This document shows, piece by piece, positions 54,853 through 63,577 of a DNA stretch of 64,000 nt. A model generated the notes under the pieces. The model had not been told where the DNA came from and made no database searches. It was given only the letters and a program-made list of their open reading frames with translations. This DNA is from CALAED01 sp036555725 (lineage in GTDB: Bacteria > Actinomycetota > Actinomycetes > Streptosporangiales > Streptosporangiaceae), in the NCBI GenBank assembly GCA_036555725.1, contig DATBKU010000072.1, positions 26,406 to 90,405 on the forward strand, in the 5' to 3' direction. The translations under genes were made by a program, and so were the position numbers. Numbering within the stretch: the stretch's first letter is position 1; every line of letters starts with the position of its first letter.

Positions 54853-54920
54853 TGACGTACCACGTGCGTGCTGACGTGTGGGGGGCGGAAATGCGAGCGC
54901 TCAGGGGGGCGCGACGATGA
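54852..54920 (+). CDS. 22-codon ORF coupled between rodA and pbpA
   Basis: Starts ATG at 54852, sharing one base with the rodA stop (TGATG), and stops TGA at 54918-54920, overlapping the pbpA ATG (ATGA). The peptide is short and basic (MTYHVRADVWGAEMRALRGA, then RR). It contains the AGGGGGG ribosome-binding site of pbpA. It may be a coupling device rather than a functional peptide. Confidence 0.4.
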   Translation: MTYHVRADVWGAEMRALRGARR

Positions 54921-56362
54921 ATCTGGACAAGCCGCTGCGGCGGGTATCGATCTTCGCCTTGATTCTCATCCTGGCGTTGATGATCAACATCAACTACATC
55001 CAGGGCAGCCAGGCCGAGAAGCTGCAGAAGGACCCGCTGAACGGCCGGCAGTACCTCGACATCTTCAACCGCGACCGCGGCAAGATCATGGCCGGGGGAG
55101 AGGAGCTCGCGTACTCCCAGGCCACCGGCAAGAGCGACCAGAAGTTCCAGCGCAAGTACAACAAAGCGCTGATCTTCGCGCCGATCACCGGCTACTTCTC
55201 GGCCAACGGCGGGACGACCTTCGTCGAGCATTCCGAGAACGACCTGCTCGACGGCACCGACGATCGGCTCGCCGTACGGCGCTGGTTCGACACGTTCGTC
55301 GGCAAGCCGGCCAAGGGCGCCAACGTCGAAACGACGATCAATCCGCAGGCGCAGGAGACGGCGTACAACGCGCTCAAGAACAGCACCGGCCGGCGGGCCG
55401 CGGCCGTCGTCATGGACGCCAAGACCGGTGCGATCAAGGTCATGGCCACCTACCCGTCGTACGACACGAACCTCGTCGCCACCCACGACGGCGACAAGGC
55501 CAACAAGGCGTTCGAGCAGCTGGCCAAGGCCGACTTCCAGCCCATGGTGAACAAGGCGATGAACGACACGTTCCCGCCCGGGTCGTCGTTCAAGATCGTC
55601 GTCGCGGCCACCGCGCTGGAGAACGGAATGACCAAGGAGACCCCGGTCGACACGCCGGTCGTCTACCAGCTGCGCAGCGGCCACCCGCTGCCGAACAGCC
55701 ACGAGGGCGGCGCGTGCGGCGGCGGCACCCCACCGCTCATCGCCGCGTTCGCCGAGTCCTGCAACACGACGTTCGCCAAGCTCGGGGCCGAGCAGCTGGG
55801 CAGCCAGAAGGTCAACGCTCAGGCCCAGAAGTTCGGCTTCGACAAGAAGACCGAGGTCGGGCAGGGCGTGAAGAGCGCGGCGAGCGAGTTCGAGACCAAG
55901 GGCGACCACGACCTGACCGCGCTGGCCTCCATTGGGCAGGGCGAGAACCGGGCGACCCCGCTGCAGATGGCGATGATCTCTGCTGCGGTCGTGAACAACG
56001 GCACGATCATGAAGCCGTACCTCGTCGACAAGGTGAAGTCGGCCGATCAGTCGGTGCTGTACCAGGCCAGCCCGCAGGAGCTCGCGCAGCCGATCAGCGG
56101 CAGCACCGCGAGCCAGCTCGAGGACATGATGCGCGACGTCGTCGCGACCGGCACCGCGAAGAACCTCAACGGCAAGAACGTCGCGGGCAAGACCGGCACC
56201 GCCGAGACGGGGCGCCCCTTCAACGACCGTTGGTTCGTCGGCTTCGCCCCGTTCCAGAACCCGCGCTACGCGTTCGCCGTGGTCACCGAGGGCCCCGGCG
56301 CCGGCGCCACCTCGGCCGGCGAGGTTGCCGCGACGATCATGCAGGCGGTGCTGAACAAATGA
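54917..56362 (+). CDS. pbpA: Penicillin-binding protein PbpA (class B transpeptidase)
   Basis: 481 residues from ATG at 54917 (AGGGGGG seven bases upstream). N-terminal membrane anchor (about 11-28), dimerisation/linker region, transpeptidase domain from about 155: active Ser in GSSFKIV, SCN in AESCNTTF and KTGTAETG near the C-terminus. It crosslinks peptidoglycan made by RodA in polar/lateral growth. Complete. Its stop overlaps the next small ORF (ATGA). Confidence 0.96.
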   Translation: MNLDKPLRRVSIFALILILALMININYIQGSQAEKLQKDPLNGRQYLDIFNRDRGKIMAGGEELAYSQATGKSDQKFQRKYNKALIFAPITGYFSANGGTTFVEHSENDLLDGTDDRLAVRRWFDTFVGKPAKGANVETTINPQAQETAYNALKNSTGRRAAAVVMDAKTGAIKVMATYPSYDTNLVATHDGDKANKAFEQLAKADFQPMVNKAMNDTFPPGSSFKIVVAATALENGMTKETPVDTPVVYQLRSGHPLPNSHEGGACGGGTPPLIAAFAESCNTTFAKLGAEQLGSQKVNAQAQKFGFDKKTEVGQGVKSAASEFETKGDHDLTALASIGQGENRATPLQMAMISAAVVNNGTIMKPYLVDKVKSADQSVLYQASPQELAQPISGSTASQLEDMMRDVVATGTAKNLNGKNVAGKTGTAETGRPFNDRWFVGFAPFQNPRYAFAVVTEGPGAGATSAGEVAATIMQAVLNK

Positions 56363-56511
56363 CCGCCGGAGCGACCGCCGCATCGACCCGCCGCGAGGCT
56401 GAGCGGATCGCCCCGAACGCGCCGCGGCGGCGTATGTGGGCACCTGGGCGCCGCGAGCCCGAGCGGGCCTGGGCACCCGACCCCGGCGAGCCTGAGCGGG
56501 GAGCGCGGTGA
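56359..56511 (+). CDS. 50-codon ORF coupled between pbpA and pknA
   Basis: Begins ATG at 56359 inside the pbpA stop (ATGA) and ends TGA at 56509-56511, overlapping the pknA GTG at 56508 (GTGA). The peptide is Arg/Pro/Glu-rich with a repeated REPERAWAP / GEPERGAR motif and no hydrophobic segment. In many relatives pbpA and pknA abut directly. Coding status is uncertain, but the exact fit at both ends is striking. Confidence 0.5.
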   Translation: MTAGATAASTRREAERIAPNAPRRRMWAPGRREPERAWAPDPGEPERGAR

Positions 56512-57866
56512 GCCGAGACGAGCTGGTGCTAAGCAACCGGTACCGGCTGGAGCGCCAGCTGGCCACCGGTGGGATGGGTGAGGTCTGGGAAGCGACCGAC
56601 AACCTGCTGATCCGGCCGGTGGCCGTGAAGCTGCTGCGCCGCGAGTATGTCTCCGACGAGGCGGCCCGCACCCGGTTCCGCGCCGAGGCGCGCTTCGCCG
56701 CGGCCCTGCAGCACGGCGGGATCGCCCAGGTGTACGACTACGGCGAGCAGGACGATCTGGCCTATCTGGTGATGGAGCTGGTGCCGGGCGAGCCGCTGTC
56801 GAAGATCCTCATGCGGAACGGCGTGCTCAGCGCCGAGGCCACCCTCGACCTCGTGAGCCAGGCCGCCCGGGCTCTGCAGGTGGCGCACGACGCCGGGATC
56901 ATCCACCGCGACATCAAGCCGGGCAACCTGATGGTGACCGACGACGGCACGGTGAAGATCACCGACTTCGGCATCGCCCGCAACGGGCAGGTGAGCGAGC
57001 TCACCCAGGTCGGCATGGTCATGGGCACCGCGCACTACGTGTCGCCTGAGCAGGCATCCGGCAAGGACATCACGCCCGCGACCGACCTTTACTCGCTCGG
57101 CGTCGTGGCGTATGAGTGCCTGGCCGGACGGCCTCCCTTCGACGCGGACTCCACGGTCGCGATCGCACTCAAGCACGTCCGGGAGACGCCCCCCGACCTG
57201 CCGCCTTCCGTACCGGCTCCGGTGCGCGAGCTGGTCCGGCAGCTGCTTTCCAAGGACCCGGCGGCCCGCCCCGGCCCTGCGCAGGCCTTCGCGGACCGGG
57301 CGTACGTGATCCACGAGTCGCTCGCCCTCGGGACCGCGCTCGCCGAGTACGAGGAGGAGCAGCTCGCCCAGGATCCGGTCGCCGAGACCGGACCCGCCTA
57401 TGCGGGCGCCGACGAGGGCCCCTTCGGCGCGCGGACGACGGCCATCGGCGCCGACGACGCTGAAGACGGCGTGAACCGCCGCAACGTGCTGTTGTTCGGC
57501 TCCGTGGCCGTGGCGCTGCTCGTGCTGGGCATCATCGTCCTCGGCTCGCTCGCCAAGGGCGGGCGGGCCGGTAACCTCATGGATGGAAAGGGCGGACAAC
57601 CCGCATCATCACCGGGTACGGCTGGTAACGACCAGGCCAGGCAGCCGGCCGGCGGCTCGCATAGTCCGATCCAGCCGTCCCGATCGGTAACGCCCACGCC
57701 GACCGGCAGGGTAGGTTCGCCGACGCCAACAGTCACCCCGACAATGAAGCCCACCAGCAAACCGACGAAGACGAAGTCCCAGGAGCCTCCGCCGACTCCG
57801 CCGGAGTCCACCCCGCCGTCGCCGTCTGGCGATCCCAGCGGGGGTCCGGCAGGGAACGCGGGCTAA
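56508..57866 (+). CDS. pknA: Ser/Thr protein kinase PknA
   Basis: 452 residues. Kinase domain (about 10-270): Gly loop ATGGMGEVWEA, catalytic Lys in VAVKLLRR, HRDIKPGN, DFGIA and activation-loop MGTAHYVSPEQ. A membrane helix lies at about 327-348. The outer tail is about 100 residues of Pro/Ser/Thr without PASTA domains. It controls growth and division proteins together with PknB. GTG start overlaps the preceding small ORF. Confidence 0.96.
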   Translation: MSRDELVLSNRYRLERQLATGGMGEVWEATDNLLIRPVAVKLLRREYVSDEAARTRFRAEARFAAALQHGGIAQVYDYGEQDDLAYLVMELVPGEPLSKILMRNGVLSAEATLDLVSQAARALQVAHDAGIIHRDIKPGNLMVTDDGTVKITDFGIARNGQVSELTQVGMVMGTAHYVSPEQASGKDITPATDLYSLGVVAYECLAGRPPFDADSTVAIALKHVRETPPDLPPSVPAPVRELVRQLLSKDPAARPGPAQAFADRAYVIHESLALGTALAEYEEEQLAQDPVAETGPAYAGADEGPFGARTTAIGADDAEDGVNRRNVLLFGSVAVALLVLGIIVLGSLAKGGRAGNLMDGKGGQPASSPGTAGNDQARQPAGGSHSPIQPSRSVTPTPTGRVGSPTPTVTPTMKPTSKPTKTKSQEPPPTPPESTPPSPSGDPSGGPAGNAG

Positions 57867-57905
57867 GTTCGGACAGCAAGGTGTAGACGAGGGAAAGTGC
57901 GAGAC

Positions 57906-59684
57906 ATGACACAGCCTCGGCTTCTCGGTGGCCGATACGAGCTCGGCAACGTGATCGGCCGCGGCGGCATGGCAGAGGTCTACCGCGCCCGTGACCTGCG
58001 GCTGGATCGTACGGTTGCGATCAAGACGCTGCGGTCCGACCTGGCCAGAGACGCGACCTTTCAAGCGAGGTTCCGCCGGGAGGCACAGTCGGCTGCATCC
58101 CTGAACCATCCGTCCGTCATCGCGGTGTACGACACCGGCGAGGACATGCTGGGCGACGCTCCCGTGCCGTACATCGTCATGGAGTACGTCGAGGGCATGA
58201 CGCTGCGCGACCTGCTGCGCGCGGACCGCCGGCTGTTGCCCGAGCGCGCGCTGGAGATCGTCGACGGCATCCTGCAGGCCCTCGACTACAGCCATCGTGG
58301 CGGCATCATCCACCGTGACATCAAGCCGGCCAACGTGATGCTCACGCCCAACGGCGAGGTCAAGGTCATGGACTTCGGCATCGCCCGGGCCATGGCCGAC
58401 ACGCAGGCCACGATGACGCAGACCGCGCAGGTCATCGGCACCGCGCAGTACCTCTCGCCGGAGCAGGCGCGGGGGGAGCGGGTCGACGCCCGCAGCGACC
58501 TGTACTCCACCGGGTGCGTGCTGTACGAGTTGCTGACCGGGCGGCCCCCGTTCTCCGGCGACTCGCCCGTTGCGATCGCCTATCAGCACGTACGGGAGGA
58601 CCCGATCCCGCCGTCGCAGCTCGACCCCGAGATTCCTCGGTGGGCCGACGCGATCGTGCTCAAGGCGATGGCCAAGGATCCGGCGATGCGCTACCAGAGC
58701 GCGGCCGAGATGCGTTCCGACATCCAGCGGGCTCTGCAGGGCATGCCGGTGGCGGCTCCGACGATGGCGATGGGCCGCACCCAGGTGATGGGCGCCGGCG
58801 GGCCCACGGCGACGCGCGTGCAGCGCGCGGCCACCGGCTACGACCTACCGCCCGTACGGTACGACGACGAGCCGCCGCGCGGCGGGAGCGAGGGCAAGAA
58901 GGTCGCGCTCTGGGTGCTGCTCGCGCTGCTGTTCATCGGCGGCGCGGCCGCGATCGGCTGGGCGCTGTCCGGGCACGGCGGTGGCGGCGGTGCCGACCAG
59001 GTCAAGGTGCCGGTCGTGGCCGGGCTCACGCAGGAGGCGGCGACCAAGGCCATCACCGACCAGGGCCTGGTACTCGGAGACGTCTCCGAGGAGTTCAGCG
59101 ACAGCGTCAAGAAGGGCGTCGTGATCAGCTCCGATCCCGGGGCCAACCAGGACGTCGACAAGGGCTCCCAGGTCGATCTGGTCGTCTCCAAGGGCAAGGA
59201 GAGGGTCGAGGTCGAAGTGCCCGACGTGACCGGTCAACCGGCCGCGGCGGCACAAGAACAACTCGAACAGGCCGGCTTCAAGGTCACCAGACGCAACCAG
59301 TCCAACTCGACGACCCCGAAGGGCTCGGTCTTCAAGACCGCCCCCGACGCGGGCGAAAAGGCGCCGCAGGGCTCCACCGTCGTCATGTACGTGTCGACGG
59401 GCCGCGAGACGGTGAAGGTGCCCGACGTGACGAACCTGTCCGAGCAGGACGCCAGGAACACGCTGCGGCAGGCCGGACTCAAGGTCAACGTCGTGAAGGG
59501 CCCGCCTGAGGGCGACACCCCGGAGGGCTCGGTGTACCGGCAGTCGCCACCCGCCGGCCAGTCGGTCTCGCCCGGCACCACGGTGACGATCTTCGTCGCC
59601 GAGAACCAGGGCGGCCCGCCGACCGACGACCCCACCCTGCCCGGCTTCCCCGGTGACGGCGGAGGCGGTCGCGGCAACGGCTAA
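57906..59684 (+). CDS. pknB: Ser/Thr protein kinase PknB with PASTA domains
   Basis: 592 residues from ATG at 57906 (GTG at 57897 is possible). Kinase domain (about 10-275): GRGGMAEVYRA, VAIKTLRSD, HRDIKPANVM, DFGIARAM, GTAQYLSPEQ. Membrane helix at about 335-355, then three PASTA domains (VKVPVVAGLTQ, VEVPDVTGQPA, VKVPDVTNLSE) that bind peptidoglycan fragments or lipid II outside. Relatives often have four PASTA units. The Gly/Asp/Pro tail is short. A terminator follows at 59710. Confidence 0.97.
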   Translation: MTQPRLLGGRYELGNVIGRGGMAEVYRARDLRLDRTVAIKTLRSDLARDATFQARFRREAQSAASLNHPSVIAVYDTGEDMLGDAPVPYIVMEYVEGMTLRDLLRADRRLLPERALEIVDGILQALDYSHRGGIIHRDIKPANVMLTPNGEVKVMDFGIARAMADTQATMTQTAQVIGTAQYLSPEQARGERVDARSDLYSTGCVLYELLTGRPPFSGDSPVAIAYQHVREDPIPPSQLDPEIPRWADAIVLKAMAKDPAMRYQSAAEMRSDIQRALQGMPVAAPTMAMGRTQVMGAGGPTATRVQRAATGYDLPPVRYDDEPPRGGSEGKKVALWVLLALLFIGGAAAIGWALSGHGGGGGADQVKVPVVAGLTQEAATKAITDQGLVLGDVSEEFSDSVKKGVVISSDPGANQDVDKGSQVDLVVSKGKERVEVEVPDVTGQPAAAAQEQLEQAGFKVTRRNQSNSTTPKGSVFKTAPDAGEKAPQGSTVVMYVSTGRETVKVPDVTNLSEQDARNTLRQAGLKVNVVKGPPEGDTPEGSVYRQSPPAGQSVSPGTTVTIFVAENQGGPPTDDPTLPGFPGDGGGGRGNG

Positions 59685-59709
59685 CCCGCTAACCGGCTAA
59701 CACGAAACC

Positions 59710-59744
59710 GCGGCCCCGCTCCTCAACCCGAGGACCGGGGCCGC
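59710..59744 (+). terminator. Terminator of the fhaA-pknB operon
   Basis: GCGGCCCCG / CGGGGCCGC 9-bp stem, extended inward by CCTC/GAGG, 26 bp after the pknB stop. Followed by ACCCTTAC, so the U-run is weak, as is common in actinomycetes. Confidence 0.8.
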
Positions 59745-59764
59745 ACCCTTACAGGGGCGGGGGT

Positions 59765-59833
59765 GTGGGGGCGAAGCCCCCACAGCAGGGGGGTCGGGGG
59801 GTCGCCCCCCGATAAACACAAGAGGCCGGCGAA
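59765..59833. repeat. Two-hairpin dispersed repeat, copy B
   Basis: GTGGGGGC-GAA-GCCCCCAC, then AGC, GGGGTC, GGGGGG-TCG-CCCCCC and GATAAACAC with AGGCC and GGCGA after. Same order of modules as at 50156-50230. Confidence 0.75.
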
Positions 59834-59868
59834 GCTGGGCCGCGGGCCCAGCGAGCAGCCCAATGGAG

Positions 59869-59907
59869 GAGGGCTTCCGCCACTCGGGGGCAATGGCGGA
59901 AGCCCTC
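59869..59907. terminator. Strong hairpin between convergent operons
   Basis: A perfect 14-bp stem GAGGGCTTCCGCCA / TGGCGGAAGCCCTC with an 11-nt loop. It lies downstream of the minus-strand sortase operon and could also back up pknB termination. Confidence 0.7.
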
Positions 59908-60045
59908 AATGGTTGGTTCGTACTGGGGGTTCGCTACGTTACGCCGGTGGGAGAAGTTTTCTTATCGTGACCTTACGGGCATCGGTGTATACGTCGCAGC
60001 CCGTAGCTCCGAGCCGGTGGCGACCCTCGCTGAGCACGGTCTTGT

Positions 60046-60237
60046 TCATGGACGAGGGGTGGCGGAGGCGGAGGAGGTGCGCTCCTGGACCGTGCCGTGG
60101 TCGAACTGGATCTTCGGCTCGACCCAGGGGAACAGGAGGTACCACAGCACCGCGGCCACGATCAGGATGAGGACCGCCGCGGTCGCCAGCTTGGCGGTGC
60201 GATCGCCGGGCAGCAGTCGCCAGATCAACCCGTACAT
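60046..60237 (-). CDS. Small single-helix membrane protein of the sortase operon
   Basis: 63 residues with one membrane helix (about 17-40: KLATAAVLILIVAAVLWYLL) and a short polar outer tail rich in Ser/Thr/Pro. It starts 4 bp after the sortase stop, so is very probably cotranscribed. Function unknown; tiny partners are frequent next to class E sortases in actinomycetes. Confidence 0.8.
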   Translation of the reverse strand: MYGLIWRLLPGDRTAKLATAAVLILIVAAVLWYLLFPWVEPKIQFDHGTVQERTSSASATPRP

Positions 60238-60241
60238 CGGC

Positions 60242-60871
60242 TCACCCGCTTTCCTTCACTCGCGGCAGCGCATCGACGAGCTGCCCGAACACGATGAGTC
60301 GCCGTGCGGCGGAGTACTTCGGATGGCAGGTGGTCAGCGTGATGAGCCGCTGGGTCGGCCGCGTCTTCGGGTGGAACGGCACCGCGGCGGTCACGTCGAC
60401 CTCGCTCGGCATGACGATCTTCTTGGTCGTCACCTTGTAGACGTACTGCTTGGTGCGGGTGTCGATGAGGATCGTGTCGCCGTCGCGCAGCTTGTCGATC
60501 CCGTTGAACGGCGCCTGGTAGGTCGTACGGTGCCCGGAGACGACGAAGTTGCCGACCTGGCCGGGCATCGCGGTGCCCGGGTAGTGGCCCGGCCCCTTGC
60601 GCAGGTCGGCGATGCTGACGCCTTCGATGACGACGTAGTGATAGCCCTTGCCGAGCCGGGGGATGCGGATGAGGGCGATGCCGTGGCCGAGCCGGACGCG
60701 CTCGGTGGTGACGTGCCCGTCGTTCCAGTCCCGGTTGAGCTCCTGGCCCAGCCGGTCCTGCTCCTTCTGCGTGTACTGGCCCGTACCCCACAGCTCGTAA
60801 GCCACGAACAGCAGCAGTATCAGTCCGGCGGTGATACACAGCTCGCCGATGCTACGGATGATCGTCCGCAC
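60242..60871 (-). CDS. srtE: Class E sortase
   Basis: 209 residues. N-terminal membrane anchor (about 11-27) and sortase barrel with His114 (SGHRTTYQAPF), catalytic Cys182 in TLTTCHP and Arg191 in ARRLIVF. The Tyr after the His motif (TTYQAPF) fits class E, which recognises LAxTG rather than LPxTG. It attaches surface proteins to peptidoglycan. The FG-GAP proteins in this window lack a sorting signal. Its start overlaps the DUF881 gene by 20 bp. Confidence 0.92.
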   Translation of the reverse strand: MRTIIRSIGELCITAGLILLLFVAYELWGTGQYTQKEQDRLGQELNRDWNDGHVTTERVRLGHGIALIRIPRLGKGYHYVVIEGVSIADLRKGPGHYPGTAMPGQVGNFVVSGHRTTYQAPFNGIDKLRDGDTILIDTRTKQYVYKVTTKKIVMPSEVDVTAAVPFHPKTRPTQRLITLTTCHPKYSAARRLIVFGQLVDALPRVKESG

Positions 60872-61619
60872 CCGCTGGTTCCTCCGGGCCAGTCGCGTAG
60901 GTCATGGACACGTTGCCGGTGAACGCGGGCAATGTGACCCTGTCGAGGGTTGTTACGGCGTAACCGAGACCGAACTCGGCGACGTACTCCTGATAGGTCC
61001 TGATCTCGGGTGAGGCGTCGAGGGCGGCCCGTAGCCGACCCGGGTCGCCGACGGCGATGATCCGGAACGGCGGCGAGTAGACGACGCCCTGCAGGATCAG
61101 GGTATTGCCCACACACCGTACAGCGCTGGTGGAGATCAGGCGTTGGTCCATAATTTGCATTCCGCGCGCGCCGCCCGCCCACAGCGCGTTGACGACCGCC
61201 TGGACGTCCTGCTGGTGCACGACAAGGTCGTCCGCGCTCGCCGCCGGGTGCCGCTGGTCGAGCCCGGAACGGCGGCGCGGGGCGTCGTCGAGCGTCACGC
61301 GTAGGCCGCTGCCGGTCAGCGGGGCGAAGCCGGCCCGCCCGGCGAGGCCGTCGGCCTGGGACTGCGCCTGCCGCACCCGTGCGTCGCGCTGCCCGGCCTG
61401 CCTGGACAGCGCGTCGACCTGGCGGCGCAGCTGCTGGTAGGTGGCGCGGTCCTGGCGTGTACGGAGCTGCGCGTCGGCGATCAGCTCGGTGACCTTCTTG
61501 GTACTGCCGCCGCGCAGGTCGGTACCGCGGGCCGTGCTCGCGCCGGCCGCGAACAACGTGCCCGCACCGAGCGTCAGAACGGGAATAATGTATCGCCAGG
61601 TGCCGAGATTCGCCCTCAT
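60852..61619 (-). CDS. DUF881 family protein
   Basis: 255 residues from ATG at 61619 (GAGG nine bases upstream). N-terminal membrane helix (about 9-27), coiled coil (about 45-95: YQQLRRQVDALSRQ), then the DUF881 core (LTGSGLRVTLDDAP, VNALWAGGARGMQIMDQRL, LILQGVVYSPPFRIIAVGDP). The family is common near crgA and sortases in actinobacteria and is thought to act at the envelope or divisome; precise role unknown. Confidence 0.9.
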   Translation of the reverse strand: MRANLGTWRYIIPVLTLGAGTLFAAGASTARGTDLRGGSTKKVTELIADAQLRTRQDRATYQQLRRQVDALSRQAGQRDARVRQAQSQADGLAGRAGFAPLTGSGLRVTLDDAPRRRSGLDQRHPAASADDLVVHQQDVQAVVNALWAGGARGMQIMDQRLISTSAVRCVGNTLILQGVVYSPPFRIIAVGDPGRLRAALDASPEIRTYQEYVAEFGLGYAVTTLDRVTLPAFTGNVSMTYATGPEEPAGADDHP

Positions 61620-61733
61620 GGCCGAGCCTCGTTCACCGCGAAATAGCCTGCGCCGCACACCAGCGACTACGCTAACCGACAAACCACCCATGCGGGCGCG
61701 GCGTCGCGTCGTGTCCGCCCGAGGAGATCCACC

Positions 61734-61991
61734 GTGGCCAAGTCCAAAGTACGTAAGAAGGCCGTCTACACGCCGCCGCAACGGTCGCAGAAGATCCAGG
61801 TCAGCCCGCGCTGGCTGGTGCCGGCGATGGTGGGTTCCTGGCTGCTTGGCCTGGCATGGATCGCGACCTACTACGTGACGGCGAGCACCAACACCAACGT
61901 CCCGGTGCTCACGGCGCTGGGCAACTGGAACCTGCTCATCGGGTTCGGCATGATCATCGTGGGTGTGGTTCTGTCCACGAAGTGGCGCTGA
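61734..61991 (+). CDS. crgA: Cell division protein CrgA
   Basis: 85 residues from GTG at 61734 behind GAGGAG. Basic N-terminus and two membrane helices (about 27-48 and 64-82) with the family motif SPRWLVPAMVGSWLLGLAWI and the ending NWNLLIGFGMII. It recruits PBPs and FtsZ/FtsI in mycobacteria and regulates sporulation septation in Streptomyces. Confidence 0.97.
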   Translation: MAKSKVRKKAVYTPPQRSQKIQVSPRWLVPAMVGSWLLGLAWIATYYVTASTNTNVPVLTALGNWNLLIGFGMIIVGVVLSTKWR

Positions 61992-62007
61992 CCCTCAGCG
62001 CTTTCGG

Positions 62008-62865
62008 CTAGCTGAGGCCCAGCTGGGCCGTGAGCTGGCTCGTCCGCACCGCGATCAACACCGCGAACAGCACGACGGCCGCCAGGCTCGCGCCCACCTG
62101 CACGAGCGTGCGGCTCCGCTGCGGGGCGTATGCGTACGCGAGGCCCAGCGCCGCGCCCGTGATCAGGCCGCCCAGGTGCCCCTGCCAGCTGATGCCGGGG
62201 AACACGAACGTGATGACCAGGTTGAGCACGATCAGCACGGTGATCCCGCGTACGTCGTAGTGCAGCCGCTTGGCCACCACGAACAGCGCCCCGAACAGCC
62301 CGAAGACGGCGCCGGACGCGCCCTCCGTGAGGCTGTTCGGGGCGGCGAACAGGTAGACCAGGACTGACCCGCCGAGCGCGCTCAGGCCGTACAGCGTCGC
62401 GAACCGCAGGCGCCCCAGCCACTGCTCGAGCGGCTGCCCGACCACGTACAGCGCCCACATGTTGAATATCAGGTGGGCGATGCCGTAGTGCATAAAGGCG
62501 GCCGTGACCAGGCGTTCGTAGTGGCCGTCGGCCACCGCGATCGGAGCCAGCGCGTACCGCTGCTCGGTGACGCTGCCCGCGCTCTGCAGCAGGAAGACCA
62601 CCACGTTGATGGCGATGAGAGTGTACGTGATCACCGGCCGGCCGGACGACACCCGCCCACCGAAGACCGTACGAGCACCGCGCACGGTCTTGCTGCCCTC
62701 GCGGACGCATTCCACGCACTGATGCCCGACCGCGGCGGACCGCATGCATTCCGGGCAGATGTAACGGTCGCAGCGCGTGCACCGTACGTACGTCTCCCGC
62801 GACGGGTGGCGATAACAGGTCGGGACCTGGGCCTGCTGCCCCGACGCGGGCTCCGTTGTGCTCAT
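62008..62865 (-). CDS. Rhomboid-family intramembrane serine protease with zinc ribbon
   Basis: 285 residues. N-terminal cysteine-rich ribbon (about 17-53: CYRHPSRETYVRC, CDRYICPEC, GHQCVECV), then six or seven helices. Catalytic Ser184 in GASGAVFG and His230 in SWQGHLGG, with the helper H131/N135 in HLIFNMW. It cleaves membrane proteins within the bilayer. It is 8 bp downstream of ppiA on the same strand. Confidence 0.94.
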   Translation of the reverse strand: MSTTEPASGQQAQVPTCYRHPSRETYVRCTRCDRYICPECMRSAAVGHQCVECVREGSKTVRGARTVFGGRVSSGRPVITYTLIAINVVVFLLQSAGSVTEQRYALAPIAVADGHYERLVTAAFMHYGIAHLIFNMWALYVVGQPLEQWLGRLRFATLYGLSALGGSVLVYLFAAPNSLTEGASGAVFGLFGALFVVAKRLHYDVRGITVLIVLNLVITFVFPGISWQGHLGGLITGAALGLAYAYAPQRSRTLVQVGASLAAVVLFAVLIAVRTSQLTAQLGLS

Positions 62866-62873
62866 ATCACTTA

Positions 62874-63398
<525 letters not shown>

Positions 63399-63577
63399 GG
63401 AAGGCTGCCTCCTTCACAAATTCGTCCCCGGCTGGTGCGGAAACCTCAAGGTGAGGACCCACCCCGGGCCTGTCGCATCGGTAAACGACGGGTGACCGCA
63501 TCCTGTCATGGACAGGGTTGGCGGCGCTTGCTTTGGGAACGGTGGGGGCAAGACCTCGCAGATGGGGAGGTTACCCA

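Larger units (their letters stand above)
59685..60045. other. Gap after pknB packed with consecutive hairpins
   Basis: No gene. Five perfect inverted repeats follow one another: 59710-59744, 59765-59783, 59796-59810, 59834-59852 and 59869-59907. The first terminates the growth operon and the last probably the sortase operon; the middle ones include the dispersed repeat. Nothing recognised between 59908 and 60045. Confidence 0.75.
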
